Shown here in pieces: positions 1 through 11,300 of a DNA stretch of 64,000 nt; position 1 is the first letter of the stretch; the number at the start of each line of letters is the position of its first letter. A program made the position numbers and the translations under genes. The stretch spans positions 52,197,189-52,261,188 of the forward strand of contig CM075938.1 in the NCBI GenBank assembly GCA_038030265.1, given 5' to 3'. The notes under the pieces were generated by a model, which was not told the DNA's origin, ran no database searches, and worked only from the letters and a program-made list of their open reading frames with translations. This stretch comes from Corythucha ciliata (Eukaryota; Arthropoda; Insecta; Hemiptera; Tingidae).

Positions 1-300
1 CGCTACGTTGAGCCTTTTCAAGATCTGAACTGCCAGTTCAGCTATTTTTGTACCACACTCGTTTTCATTTTTGCTATAATGGCATGAATTAAAAGTTTGG
101 CTCTACAGAACTAGCGCGGTACCAGGATGTGCCTTCTTCCCGCCCTGATTTGATACCCTGGAGGGCACATTGCCAGGAGAGAACAGTCAGGACTTAAGGG
201 AAGTGACCTGGAACGTGAAAGTCCTGCGGCCTTGCCGCAGCTGGTCAAGGCCGACGCGCTACCTAGACCCGTTACTGGAAATAAGCCCTTTTTCTCCATA
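1..300. other. Non-array flank, no gene recognised
   Basis: This segment precedes the first repeat array. Positions 100-290 are GC-richer than the surroundings and include open reading frames, but none has a recognisable domain. It could be a fragment of an old LINE, but I see no motif that proves it. Confidence 0.3.
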
Positions 301-1195
301 AAACGCGAATTGTTGTTTTCTCATTTTTAGCCGCGAATTAGCGTTTTTATTTTAATTTTAGACATCAATTAGCGTTACTAATTCATAAATTCCTAGTTAA
401 CTAGGGATTTTTCTCAATTTCAGCCATAAATCTAGTTTTTCTAAATTTCTACCGCGAATTAGCGTTTATTCCCACTGTTATACCACGAACTAGCCAATTT
501 CACTAATGTTAGTCGTAATTTAGCAATTTTTAAATTTTTAGCTTCTCTATTTTAGCAACGAAGTTGTCTTAAGAAGAAAATAATTATGATTGCGTGAATT
601 AGAGCTTATTCTACACTTTCTCAAAATTATCGGGGGTCCGTGAATTAGGTTTTTTTCTCAATTTTAGCCGAGAATTTGCCCTTTTTCTCAATTTTACACT
701 GTGAATTAGACATTTTTATTAATTTCTGCCGCAATTTAGCGATTTTTTCACATTTTATATATTTTAGCCAAAAAGTTGCTTCTAAGAAGACGAGTTCTCT
801 CAATTCTAGCCGTGAATTAGCGATTTTCCCCAATGTTGGTCGCGAAATTATGTTTTTCCTCATCTTAGCTCATAATTCACGATTTTTCTCAATTTCAGCC
901 ACCAATTAACGTTTTTCGTTTATTAGCAGCTAAATAGCCATTTTTCCTCATTTCACCAGTCAATTGGAATTTTTCTAATCTTTATCCGTGAATTAGCATA
1001 CTTTCTCAATTTTATCCTCCACCCCCCCCCTTTATAGCCCCTTCTCTCATCTTCACCATTGACAACTTCGCGAATTGGCGTTTTTATTAATTTACCCAGT
1101 CATTTCTCTCAATTTGAGCCAGAAATTATCGTTTTTCTTAATTTTAATAGCTAACTAGGGCTTTTCCCCAATTTTATCCAGAGGCCAGGGGTCAG
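300..1195 (+). repeat. Type A degenerate minisatellite block
   Basis: About 30 diverged units of roughly 28-31 bp are seen. The readable core is TTTTAGCCGCGAATTAGCG, followed by a T-rich tract ending in CTCAA. Units differ by substitutions and small indels, with occasional longer interruptions, for example the C-run near 1021-1030. There are no long open frames. The orientation written here is called forward in the other entries. Confidence 0.85.
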
Positions 1196-1249
1196 CTGCC
1201 TAGTCTGCCTAGGCATAAATCCGGCCCTGGTCTCACGAAGAATCCAATC

Positions 1250-2950
1250 AAGAGAAATGAAGTTGACAGTTGATCCTACGAAATTGATTTTCAAAAAGAG
1301 TCATACCGTGTGTTTTTGGAGGGCAAATTAAGCCACAAAATTGATTTTTGAGGACGCAAATTGTCTCAATTTGAATATTTTAACCCCCGAAATTATTATT
1401 TTTGAGTGCTCCAAACCTGCGAATCTTATTCCATGAAAGAGTGCGAAATTCAGTTTTGAAGAGTCAAAGCCACGAAATTGGTTTTTAGTTGAGCCAAACC
1501 TGTGAAATTGGTTTCATTCACTGCCAAAATCCACAAGAATGATAGCCCCCCCCCTCCCAAGGAGCTAAACCACCGCGAAATTGGCTTTCTGGCAGAGCCA
1601 ACCAAGCGAATTTCGTCACCTAATGAACCCCGCGAAATTGTGGTTTTCTGTGGTTGAAGCCCACGAAATTGGTGAATTTCACCACCGGGAGTTAGGTACC
1701 AAACTTTAACATTGTTTACATAAATTGTGACGCATTTTTTTTCGTCAATTCTGAGTTAACGCAACTCAAACCTTAACTCTCGGTGGTGAAATCAACCATA
1801 AATAGGCTAAATGAAGGGAATAAAACCGATTTTGCGGAATTTCGACTGCTTCAAATATTTAATTCGCGGTGTAGGTTCATTCAGATAACCAATTTTGGGG
1901 TTTTGACTGTTTGGAATCCCATTTTTGAGGGATGGCCACTCGAAAAATCAATTTCGTTGGATTCGCACACCCAAAATTCCTATCTCGTGGGGTCGGCATA
2001 CCGAGAAAACCAGTTTCACGGGACTGATTTTTTCGGAAAGTCAAATGCGCGAGTTCCCTCCACCCATCCATCCCTACAACAAAATTTACGGTGTCAGCTC
2101 ATTGTCAACTTATAGCTGTTGGTTCGGTCTAAAAATCTTTCACACAATTTCAAGAGTTTGACCAATTTATCGGGTTCCCTCGTAAAAACCAAAATTTCAA
2201 GTACTTGGCTCCTTGAATTATCAATTTCGCGGATTTCACCTTCCTTTAAAAACGATTTCAAGGCACTGGTTCATTTAAGGTAAACCAATTCAACGGGGTG
2301 GACAACGTCAACTCCCCCCCCCCCCCAATTCCAGTTAAAAAGGCCAATTAAGCGGGTCTCGCTCTGCGAAAAATCCCCAATTTCGGCGTTAAACAAGCCC
2401 AAAAATCAAATTTCGCGGATTTGGCTTCTTCAAATGTCAAAAGATTTCGTGGCGTTGGCTCGCAATAAAAAGCCAATTTCACGGGTTTTTGACGGTGCTA
2501 AACCCTACGAAATCTTTTCCGAAGGAGTGAAATCCGCGACAGTGACATTTGAAGAAGCCAAATCCGCGAAATTTGCTTTTTGGGCTTGGACTCGGGCCCA
2601 AAAAACCCAATTCTCGAGCGTGGTTCTGTCAATTCAATTTGAACCGTGTTAGCACGATAGAAAAAATAGGGGGGGGGGGAGATGTTTCAAAAGTCGATTC
2701 GTACGTAGTCGTTGGCTTATTCAGAAAGCCAGTTTCTCTGGTCAAGCACGAGAAAAACCCGGTGATTTGATTTTTTGGGCGGAGAAAATGTTCGAAAAAA
2801 CTGATAATTTTGGATTCGGAGCCGTCAAAAACACCTAATTCACGTGTTTGGCTCGTTCAGGTAACATTATTTCACGGATCGTTCTTTCAAATTTCAATTT
2901 CGCGGCGATAACACAGTCGAAACCCCAATTTTGGTATGGCTCTCGCAAAG
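1250..2950. repeat. Type B degenerate minisatellite block
   Basis: Units of about 28-34 bp are built on a core resembling CAAACCCGCGAAATTGG, followed by a T-rich tract and GAGCC. Orientation switches inside the block: cores read CGAAATTGG up to about 1700, while after 1800 many read CCAATTTCGCGG. Runs of C at 1546-1554 and 2314-2326 and of G near 2670-2679 interrupt it. The short open frames inside are accidental. Confidence 0.8.
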
Positions 2951-3189
2951 GTTGATTTTCAGCTGTCGGCTTCTTCAGAAAACCAGAAAAAATAAAAAAT
3001 CAAGCGGGGTTGAACATGATCGAAAAACTCACGATTTGCCGAACATTCTGGCTTGAAAACACGGACGGGTAGACTACGACGCGTGTCGGATTGACTATCG
3101 AAGCCGAAACATGAAGTTTGCCCCCCCCAACCCAACCCATAACCAGATTGGCTTGACTAAATTAAACGTTTGCTAAAAACATACAACAT

Positions 3190-4330
3190 TCACGGATTCC
3201 GGCATAATTAACCATGAAATTGCCAGTTTCAGGGCTATGTACATATAGCCACACAAAATAGCAAATGGTGGCCAAAGAGGCAAGATTCGAAGGATAAATA
3301 GCCGCAAAATGTCATTTTTGTGTGCTCACAAAGCTAAATAGTGATGAGACTGCTTGTTTACAGAGAAAAACACCCGCGAAATCACTATTTTGGAAGAAAC
3401 ATCGACATTTTTTATAGCATTAATTTTGCTTTTGACGTGTCACCTAATGATCAAGATGACTAGCAAGGTAATTAACTATTTAAAATTATTATTTTTTAAA
3501 TGAATAGCCAGTCTAAAAGTAAATTCCATGGCTAACTAGCTGGGAATGACATCAGAACTAAACAGCTGCTGCAACATTTGGAGCGACAAATCCCCGAAAT
3601 GCAAGAAAGTATCGGCCCTTTTTTCCATATGCGCGCGGACACCACGGGCTATCCGACCCTGAGCGAGCAAAATTGTGACATTTTTAGCTAAATATCCTCA
3701 CAAAATTAAAAGTTTCGGCGTGAATTCGGATTTTTAAGTTCCTGGACCGGGGTTTTTGAGGCTTGGTGGAAGCCGCGAAATGACTTCAGAAGGGTGCGAA
3801 TTAGCAAATGTTCTGAAATTTTAGCCCCAATTAGACCGTGAAGTCTAGTCCAGGCAACATAAACTACCTAGTAATTTTTTTAAAATTTTAACCGCGAACT
3901 TGTTCCAGGAACATCATCAATTGGCGCTATTTGTCAATTTTTGGCACGATGATGTCTCGCAGAAAGAAGCCTGACGATTAGCTGCGAAGTTGCTACTTTT
4001 GGAGCTCAATATCGACGAAATTGGGAATTTTGGCTATCTAGAAATTGCGATTTAATGTTCTTAAGTTTCCAAAAATTGCTAGTTTCGGGATTTTTTATTC
4101 TAATGGCCGCGAAACCCACGCTAAACGGTCTTGGAAGCACCCAAACTCTCAAGAACAACCACAAAATTGCAACATTTTGGAGCTTCATATCCACAAAATT
4201 GGAAGTTCCCTGGATTACCATTCGCGATATCGGCACGAAATTAAGTCACTCTGGAGTAAAAATGTGCGAAATACCTAGCTTTGTGTCTAAATATTCGTGA
4301 AATTGCCTATTCCTGGTCTTTATTATTGCA
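3190..4330. repeat. Type A/B mixed, strongly decayed repeat block
   Basis: Cores such as CGAAATTGGAA and AGCCCCAATTAG recur at roughly 30-60 bp intervals, but much divergence and unrelated sequence lie between them. It is intermediate between types A and B and supports a common origin of the two. Confidence 0.6.
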
Positions 4331-4378
4331 TGACTGGTTCACCAGTGTTGCTCTTTTTAAGGCTACAGCTGGAAACAC

Positions 4379-4585
4379 GTGGGGGGGGGGGCGATGCCGA
4401 TTCTCTTATATGGGGCGACCTGGTGGTCCTCCAAGACACAGAGGGTGAAAGCCGTTAGCCTGCCGCGGCAGGCCTTCATCCGGGTAGCCATGGCGTACAG
4501 GACTGTCAGCTCTGACTCCCTTCAGGTCATGACGGGGATGCCTCCGGTTGATCTCCTGCTCGACGCTTCGGTGCACCAGCACCTG

Positions 4586-4616
<31 letters not shown>

Positions 4617-5142
4617 TTAGGACAGGTTTGGTGCTGGGAGGACTGGGTGGACCACCTTGCGCCTTTGGTATCCTGGCCTGGCAGGAGCTTTGGGCTGGCA
4701 GTACAACTGCTAGAAGTTTGTTTGGCTTCTTGCCCGACGTGCGGACTCGGCTGGCAGTGGGCAGGAGGTTCATACCTGAGCACGCGGCCATCTCAATCCT
4801 CACCGGTCATGATGGATCGTTCAGCGCCAAGTTGTGGCTATTCCGGCGGCGGGACTTTCCTTTGTGCCGACTTGTGGTGACGAGGACGAGACTGCGGACC
4901 ACGTGCTAGTCGCTGCAGGTTCTATGGCGACTTGTGTTATCGGCAGTAGGGCGTGGAGGGCCCCCCGGCGGCGGGTCGCTCTTCCGCGGTCCCCGTCCCC
5001 AGCCGTGCCCGAGAGAGCGACCCGCCTCTTGCCGTGGCAGCCGGGCAACGGCCTATGCACCGGTCAGTCGAAGGCATCACAGCAAGAGTGTTTGGTTGAC
5101 CAATAAAGGATTGAGGGGAGGGGGAATTAAAAAAAAAAAAAC
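4379..5142 (+). pseudogene. R1-like LINE 3' end, decayed
   Basis: The translation from 4397 reads ILLYGATWW, then RVAMAYRTVSSDSLQVM and GMPPVDLLL. This is the pattern seen just after the reverse transcriptase of R1-type non-LTR retrotransposons. A (TC)n tract at 4591-4616 then shifts the frame. Later pieces read ILTGHDGSF and CGDEDETADHVL in different frames, resembling the family's C-terminal zinc-knuckle region. An AATAAA at 5103 and an A-rich tract near 5130-5142 suit a LINE 3' tail. Only the 3' end is present and at least two frame changes break it, so it cannot encode a working enzyme. The clade is inferred from motif resemblance only. Confidence 0.65.
4591..4616. repeat. (TC)n microsatellite
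   Basis: This is a TC dinucleotide run of about 13 units. It lies inside the LINE remnant and disrupts its reading frame. Confidence 0.9.
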
Positions 5143-7500
5143 AAACAAACTGTTCGGGTGCCCTCGAAAGAACTGCACCGTGCGCCCTAAAGCCGTCACT
5201 GGGAATGGTACAAGTTGATGGGTGACCGGATACTATTCTCATACCTATTCAGGTTTTTCCTTGCCCGTAATACCGCCCCACCCCAAACCACGTTTTGTTG
5301 TTTGTCCTTTCAAAATTGGAATTCCACCCGTGAAATTAATGAGCAGCAAGCCTAGGATACACGGATGCGGTAGACCTTCGGCTTAGAACATCCACGTGCC
5401 AATATCAATTGCTCATTCCGCAGGAGATTGATTCGTCCGTGTGGCGAGTGGGGAAGGGAAGGGGTGAATCCAGCATTGATTATGCGCACCTAATCTTATT
5501 TAATAACAATAATACTTCACTCCGTGTCTCTTTTTTTTTTTTTTTATTTGTTCAGAAATACACCGTTCCCCAAGGGCATAGTTGTAGTAAAAAAAGTTCC
5601 AGCAGGGGCGAGAGATTACAAATGGGACCTAAAGCGCGCTGGGTAATTAGGAAGGCGAAGTATCATATTAATGGTTCGGACATTCATAACTTTTGACTCG
5701 AAGCGATTATTTTAGTCTCGGCCAGCTTGACCCACAAAAGGCCATTTTTATACTCCGCGTTTGATAACAGACAAATTACGAGTTTCGTAGGCCGAGGTGC
5801 TACGAGCGATACATCAGACGCAGTGGGAGATGAGGGGAAAGAAACAAATTTAAAAGGATTTAAAAATTAGAAAAAAAAAATACGTTTTTCTTGTTCGCGG
5901 CCCGAGCTTTTTGGGAGGCCACGGCCAGGTGTGCAATAATGTATCATTTCATTCCACCCCCTCTCGCCAGACCCGTCCCAGCTGTAAAGTGTTGCTCAAT
6001 CAATCAATTTCGTGCTCAGTTCAAAGACACTTTTTTTCTTTAAAAACAAATTGTACAAACACGCTTTGTTTTCTAAATACAGAAACCGCGTTAGTCATGT
6101 CCCCCGCGGCTCTGTGATACATTTCTGAAAATTTGTTCGGATCCACGGAGGCGGCGATTGCTCTTTCCAAGCGGCATAGTACAACGGAACTTTGCTCTGG
6201 AGTTAGGGAAATGTACACACCCCATTCCCCCTCCATCGCATCGTTTTAAACGTTGAATTCTCCGTTTTTTTTTTCCTCCCGTATGAAAAAGAAAGTTATA
6301 CAAATTGAGTTTCATACAGTGGGCGTTAACATTCAGTTGACGAGGGTTATATTGGAAGATTATAGGGTAGATAACACAATCACACCCTCGAATGAACCGC
6401 CTCTTGATTTCAACCCCCCCTGTGTAATACCCATGAGGCTTGAATTCTACGAAGAATTGACGATGAGCGGGTGACGAGGAGAAAGAGAAGAGGCCCTTTT
6501 CAATCTGGAGGACATTCAAACTGACACGCTTTATATACAGACAGAAAAGAACTACCCAACTAGCCTAAATAATTGATTGTGGATGAGAAACAATCTGTGA
6601 AGCTTTTCATTGAGGGAGTTCAGGGTCGGTTGGCGGAGGGGGGCGGAAATCCCATCCACCCCAATCTTTACGACTTTGCTTCTTATGATAATTAAGTTAA
6701 GGAACAGTTGTTTGAACAACTTATCACGCCAGAAAGCAGAAATTTCGATCGAACAATAAAAAACACTCGCGTTTTTCCACTTCACCGATTTTGCTATGCA
6801 AAGATATTTTAATTTACGAAGAGAAAACGTTTCAAATAATGATGAAATCTTCGATTAATTAAAGCGAATTGACCTCAGTTTTTATTTTTACTGTGCAGCG
6901 AAAAAAAATAAAAAAATAAATAAATAAAAAATAGACAAGACGCCGTACAGCGCTCGATCTCTTACACTGATATTTCCCGTCTGGTCAACATGTCTCGAAG
7001 GATTTGTTTCAAAGCGCGTTCATATCGCGAAAATACTCATTTTTGCATCGCGATGGGTAGAGTGGTGGGTGGGGGGGGGGGGGAACGGAACTCGTTTTTA
7101 GTTCACTTTTTCCGTATTGTATATTCTGCCCTCAATGAGAGCGTTTCAATCGGTATGACGTTTGATATTCCGCATGCTGAGTAACTTATACAAAACTTGC
7201 GTTGTTGTTTGAGCATGGTTGGTGATGGGAGGGGGGCATCTTTAATTTAAAGGTTCTTTCTCACGATTATCATTTTTGTATCCATCGATTCCTGGACGTT
7301 GTTTTTGATGGTACGGCTTATTCAATAGTGGAGGGGGGGGGGTCACGGAGGCCACAAAAAATGGTGAAACACAGCCGATAAAAATAGTGCAGATACTGAC
7401 TGAAACATGGTGGGGAAAATTCATAATGGCACGCTAGTTGTTGATAGGGGAGGTAGGGTGCTAAGACCGAAAAATGTCATGTACCCTTCTCCCAACATGT
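5143..7500. other. Intergenic, no gene recognised
   Basis: Open frames here, including a 142-codon one on the minus strand at 6091-6519, have no recognisable motif and overlap open frames on the other strand. Just after the LINE tail, 5200-5226 reads GATGGGTGACCG. This resembles the conserved 3' part of 5S rRNA, but the rest of a 5S gene is absent. A G-run lies at 7070-7082 and another at 7332-7341. Confidence 0.4.
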
Positions 7501-7509
7501 TGGTCACAA

Positions 7510-7590
7510 GTCCAGTAGCGTACCGAGGTAGTGACAGATGGAAAAATGAGGATTTTTAGGTTTTATGTCCATGGATGTAGTCGCAGCGTG
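7510..7590 (-). repeat. Dispersed repeat copy (7.5 kb)
   Basis: Read on the minus strand, this contains CATCCATGGACATAAAACC, then CCTCATTTTTCC and CCTCGGTACGCTACTG. The same order of words appears at 8610-8720 and 26325-26440 on the plus strand. It is a short interspersed family of unknown class. Confidence 0.6.
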
Positions 7591-7689
7591 CTAAGGAGCC
7601 TTATAATATCCAATTATGGACGGCAATTTTGGCTACTTTCAACGGTTTTCAGTACGTGTCGCTGAGTATTCTATTCAGCCCACTGCTGA

Positions 7690-8500
7690 AATTGAGAAAA
7701 GTACTATTTCATGCCTTCTGGAGGCAACTTTGATGCTAAAATCGTGAAAATACGCAGATCACCCGTTTCTGTAGGTCCTGCTTACAGGCGGCTAAAATTG
7801 AGTTGGAGCACTGATGTTATGCTGCTCGGCCAAGCATGCGGCAAAAGTACGACAAAATTTATAACATTCGTATGGCTACAACTGAGAAACAGCGCTAATT
7901 CAAGGTTTCACGAAGCTACTACTTCCAGGCCAAAATTGAGAAAAACGATACTTCAAGGCTTAAAAAAAACTCAGAAAAATGGCTAATTCATGGATGAAAC
8001 TAAGAAAAGTCGCTAATTCACGGATTGAAATAAGAAAAACGCTTATTAATCATGATCCATCCATCCATAATAGAGAAATGCTCATTCGCGGAGTAAAAAC
8101 GCTGTCTCCTCCGCAATTTTAGCCATGAAAGATCGCTTTTCCTCAATTTTAGCCCGGAATTAGCCCTTTTATCCCTGATTTAACTGCGCTTTCTCTCAAA
8201 TCTAACTACACGATGTTGACTCCAGAAACGGCGAAACAGTATTTCCTTTTTTTTCATCAGCGAATTAGCGTTTTTCTGTATGTTAGTCACGAATTAAGGT
8301 TCCTATAATTTTTCTAGCCATGGATTTTTGTTTTTTTCCGCTTTTTACCATGGGCTAGAGCTTTTTCTTAATTTTAGCCGCGCACATGGCCGAAGAACGT
8401 TACAATAGCGTTTTTTTCAAAAAATAGCGGTTTTTTGGCTCAATTTTAGCCTAAAAGTTCTGGTGAGAGACCGCGAATCAGCGTATTTTCTCAGTTTCCA
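7690..8500. repeat. Type A block with an orientation flip
   Basis: Up to about 8070 the units read in reverse (GCTAATTCACGG then GAAACTAAGAAAAA). From about 8100 they read forward (CTCAATTTTAGCC). The flip point lies near 8070-8095. Confidence 0.75.
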
Positions 8501-8609
8501 GCCTCGATCGAACGCATTTAAATAAATTAAAGCCGGTCGGATGTAACGAACATCGTCAAAAGGAGCCAAATCACCGTCTAACCGGATACCACCGAGTCTC
8601 CTTTTCACG

Positions 8610-8720
8610 GTCCTATACGTCCATGAACATAGAATATAAAAAATCTAGTTTTTTCCCTATTTATAAGCTTTTTGGGGGCCCCCTCGCCCATTATTTCGGT
8701 ACGCTACCGTGGGGAATTGC
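8610..8720 (+). repeat. Dispersed repeat copy (8.6 kb)
   Basis: This contains CGTCCATGAACAT, AAGCTTTTTGGGGG and TTTCGGTACGCTACCG, matching in order the copies at 7510-7590 (reverse) and 26325-26440. Confidence 0.6.
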
Positions 8721-8759
8721 CTTGTTTTGGTACCCCCTCTGGCCATACACGAAAATCCG

Positions 8760-8955
8760 TGGATAGAAAAATTATAAAAACTTTAATTCGTGGCTAACAT
8801 TGAGAAAAACGCTAACTCGCGGATAAAAAAATAAATGAGAAAACGCTAATTCGCGGTTTAAGGTAGTCCTTCTACGGTAAAAACATGGGGGAAAACGCTA
8901 ATGTAATGTTCTCAGGTCAAGTGCGCGACTGAAATGTTAAAAAAACGCTAGTCCA
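8760..8955 (-). repeat. Type A block, reverse orientation
   Basis: Units read AACGCTAATTCGCGG and GAGAAAAACGCTAA at about 30-bp spacing. It passes into a type B block without an obvious boundary. Confidence 0.75.
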
Positions 8956-8959
8956 TGGT

Positions 8960-10080
8960 ATAAAGCGGACAATTGGATTCTAAGCTACTTCGAGGCCAAA
9001 ATGTTCGTCTGAATTCGCTTCAAACTTCATGTAAATTGAAAATGAGGTTCATTCGCCTCCAAACCTACGAAATTACCATTTTTGAACATAGTCAAACCGA
9101 CAAAATTAGGCTATTTGAATACTCAAACCCCACGAAACACCAACAAACCCTCGAAATTTAAAATTTGAAACACACAACCATGCACAAAAATTGCTTTTTC
9201 AAGAGACAATCCCTCAAAAATTGGCTTCAAAAAGAACGAAATCCTCGACATTGTTTTTATTTCGTATTTGATTTTGAAATTCGTATTTGAAAGGGACAAA
9301 TCAGCGAAATTTTGGTTTTAAGAGCACAAAATTCTCATAATTCGTGGATTTTGATGGACCCATATCCACAACGTGGTTTTCTTCGTGAGCAAAACCAACA
9401 AAATGCGAGTTTTTAACGGCACAGACCCACGGTACAGCTGTTCTCAAGGCCCAAAACGTTTTGTTCATTGATTAGCCAAAGTCACGAAGTTGTCATTTTG
9501 AAGACACGAACCCACGATTTTTAGAGCTCGCGTAATTTGCGGTTGGATGGGACAAATATAAGCGTAATTGGGGTTTTAAGTGCCAAATCCTCATAATTCG
9601 GAGATTTTGATGGACACAAATCCACCAAACCCTTTTCGCAACGAGCCAAAAGCCACAAAACTATTTTAAATTCGTTAGTTTCAATTCGACAAACTGCGAG
9701 TTGCTAAAAGGCGCAGACTCGTGAAACTGATATTTTCAAGGTCCAAGCTAGCAAAGTTGTTTTCTTAATAAGCCAAACACGCGATACTATACTCATAATG
9801 AAGCCACGCCGGTAAATTTTAAGAACCGAAAGATACAACCCAGTTTTTTCTCATGAGACAACACAAATTTGACTTTTTTTTTTTTTGGATTTGGAGTCAA
9901 ACCCACAGAATTTGTGTTGGAAGCGGACAAAAATACTCCACGAAATTTAATTATGTAAGAGCTCCTCCAAATCCTCGTTAATTCTGAGATTTTGATGGAC
10001 CCAAATTCACCAAATCATCACCATAACGAGCCCAACCCACAAAATTGTTTTCTGATTGAGCCAAACCCACGAAAAAGCTT
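8960..10080 (+). repeat. Type B block
   Basis: Repeated words such as CAAACCCACGAAA, GCCAAA and TTTGATGGACCCA occur every 30-60 bp. A higher-order repeat is visible: the phrase around 'TTTTGATGGAC...AAATCCACC' recurs near 9348, 9603 and 9985. Confidence 0.7.
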
Positions 10081-10207
10081 TTAGACGCCCTAGACCAAGG
10101 GTGGCCTAATCAGGGCCCGCGGGCCAAAAGGAGAAGAAGCGCTGACGTGCGTTGGAAGAAAACGCTAATTCGCGGTTAAAATGGAGAAAACGCCAATTCG
10201 CGGCTAA

Positions 10208-10352
10208 TGAAGGTAACTTTGTGGCTGAAAGTGAACACAATCGCAAATCCACGGCTAAATAAGGAAAATACGCTAATTCGCGGATAAAATAGAGAAAAAT
10301 GGCTATTTATGGGATTAAACTGAGAACATTTGCTAATTCACAGAAATAAATT
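10208..10352. repeat. 145-bp direct duplication, left copy
   Basis: Begins TGAAGGTAACTTTGTGG and ends CAGAAATAAATT. By eye it is identical to 10493-10637. The two copies bracket the insertion at 10353-10492. Confidence 0.9.
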
Positions 10353-10492
10353 CCCATCGCCCACCAAATGTTTTCCTATTGGGTGGGCAAAGGTACCTTT
10401 TCGCCCCTTCAATATTTTCACCTGAATTTCAACAATATAGTCCAACAAAGTGTGATATACTATGGTATACAGCGATAAGTAATGGTATTTAC
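10353..10492 (+). mobile_element. Short hairpin-bearing dispersed element, copy 1
   Basis: Starts CCCATCGCCCACCAAATG and ends AATGGTATTTAC. It has an internal inverted repeat GCCCACC / GGTGGGC near its left end. A second copy lies at 15862-16017. This copy lacks one arm of the palindrome around TGTGATATACTATGG that the other copy keeps. Confidence 0.75.
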
Positions 10493-10637
10493 TGAAGGTA
10501 ACTTTGTGGCTGAAAGTGAACACAATCGCAAATCCACGGCTAAATAAGGAAAATACGCTAATTCGCGGATAAAATAGAGAAAAATGGCTATTTATGGGAT
10601 TAAACTGAGAACATTTGCTAATTCACAGAAATAAATT
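10493..10637. repeat. 145-bp direct duplication, right copy
   Basis: Matches 10208-10352. The divergent type A array otherwise shows no perfect repeats of this length, so the duplication is recent or an assembly effect. Confidence 0.9.
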
Positions 10638-11300
10638 GAGTAAATGGCAAGTCGTGGTTTCCGGAGGCAACTTCGTGGCTAAAATAAGAAAATAAGCGCT
10701 AATTCACGGGTAAAATCGCTCATTAGCGGCGAGGAAAAACACTAATTCATTGCAAGAAAAATTGCTAGTAGTACGCGCCTAAAATGGAGACAAATCGCTG
10801 ATTCACCGATGAAAGAAGCGATGAAATGTGGGAAAAATCCTAATTCGCGGCTCCTGAAGGCAACTTCAGGGGGGCGTTATAGTGAAAGATTTGCCCGGGG
10901 GCGCCAAATGTCCTAGGCCGGCGCAGCAAGGAGAGCTGTCCCAGGGCACATTTTTGTGCAAATGAAAAACGTTATTATACTGTGCAGTCCAGTCTCCGTT
11001 TCGACCTCGGACTTTCAGCCGCACCAGGGCTGCTGGGCACTGGGTCTCAATCAGACCACACCTTGGGTGCAATCTTCGTGAATGTTTGGTGGGTGCATAG
11101 CCCCCAACATCCTATCTGTTCTAAAATATTATACTGTGGTTATAACTAATGCCGTTTAAGTTGTTGAAGAGGCCACAAAAGTGCGTTTTATTCGGAGCGT
11201 CACGGCCTTTTTTTCAAATCAAAGTGTTGTGCTCGATGGCGGGGAGGGGTGAGAATGGGTGGCCCGCTTGAGCTCTGAATGCAACCCAGGTTACGACTCA

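Larger units (their letters stand above)
10140..11300 (-). repeat. Long dispersed unit: type A array plus unique tail (copy 1)
   Basis: Reverse-oriented type A units run to about 10860. A non-repetitive tail follows, containing GGCAACTTC, GTGAAAGATT, CATTTTTGTGCAAATG and AAGTGCGTTTTATTC. The same words in the same order occur at 34320-35430, including the array's idiosyncratic unit variants such as GGCAAGTCGTGGTTTCCGG. This copy also contains a 140-bp insertion bounded by a 145-bp perfect duplication. Confidence 0.75.

Noticed and set aside
300..1195. CRISPR-like array of regular repeats
   Set aside because: The units are highly diverged with no constant repeat or variable spacer structure, and the genome is eukaryotic.
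5160..5240. 5S rRNA gene after the LINE tail
   Set aside because: Only GATGGGTGACCG and a few neighbouring bases match; the A-box, C-box and 5' half of 5S are absent.
6091..6519. 142-codon open frame on the minus strand
   Set aside because: No motif, low hydrophobic pattern, and it overlaps other open frames. It is compatible with chance in a stop-poor stretch.
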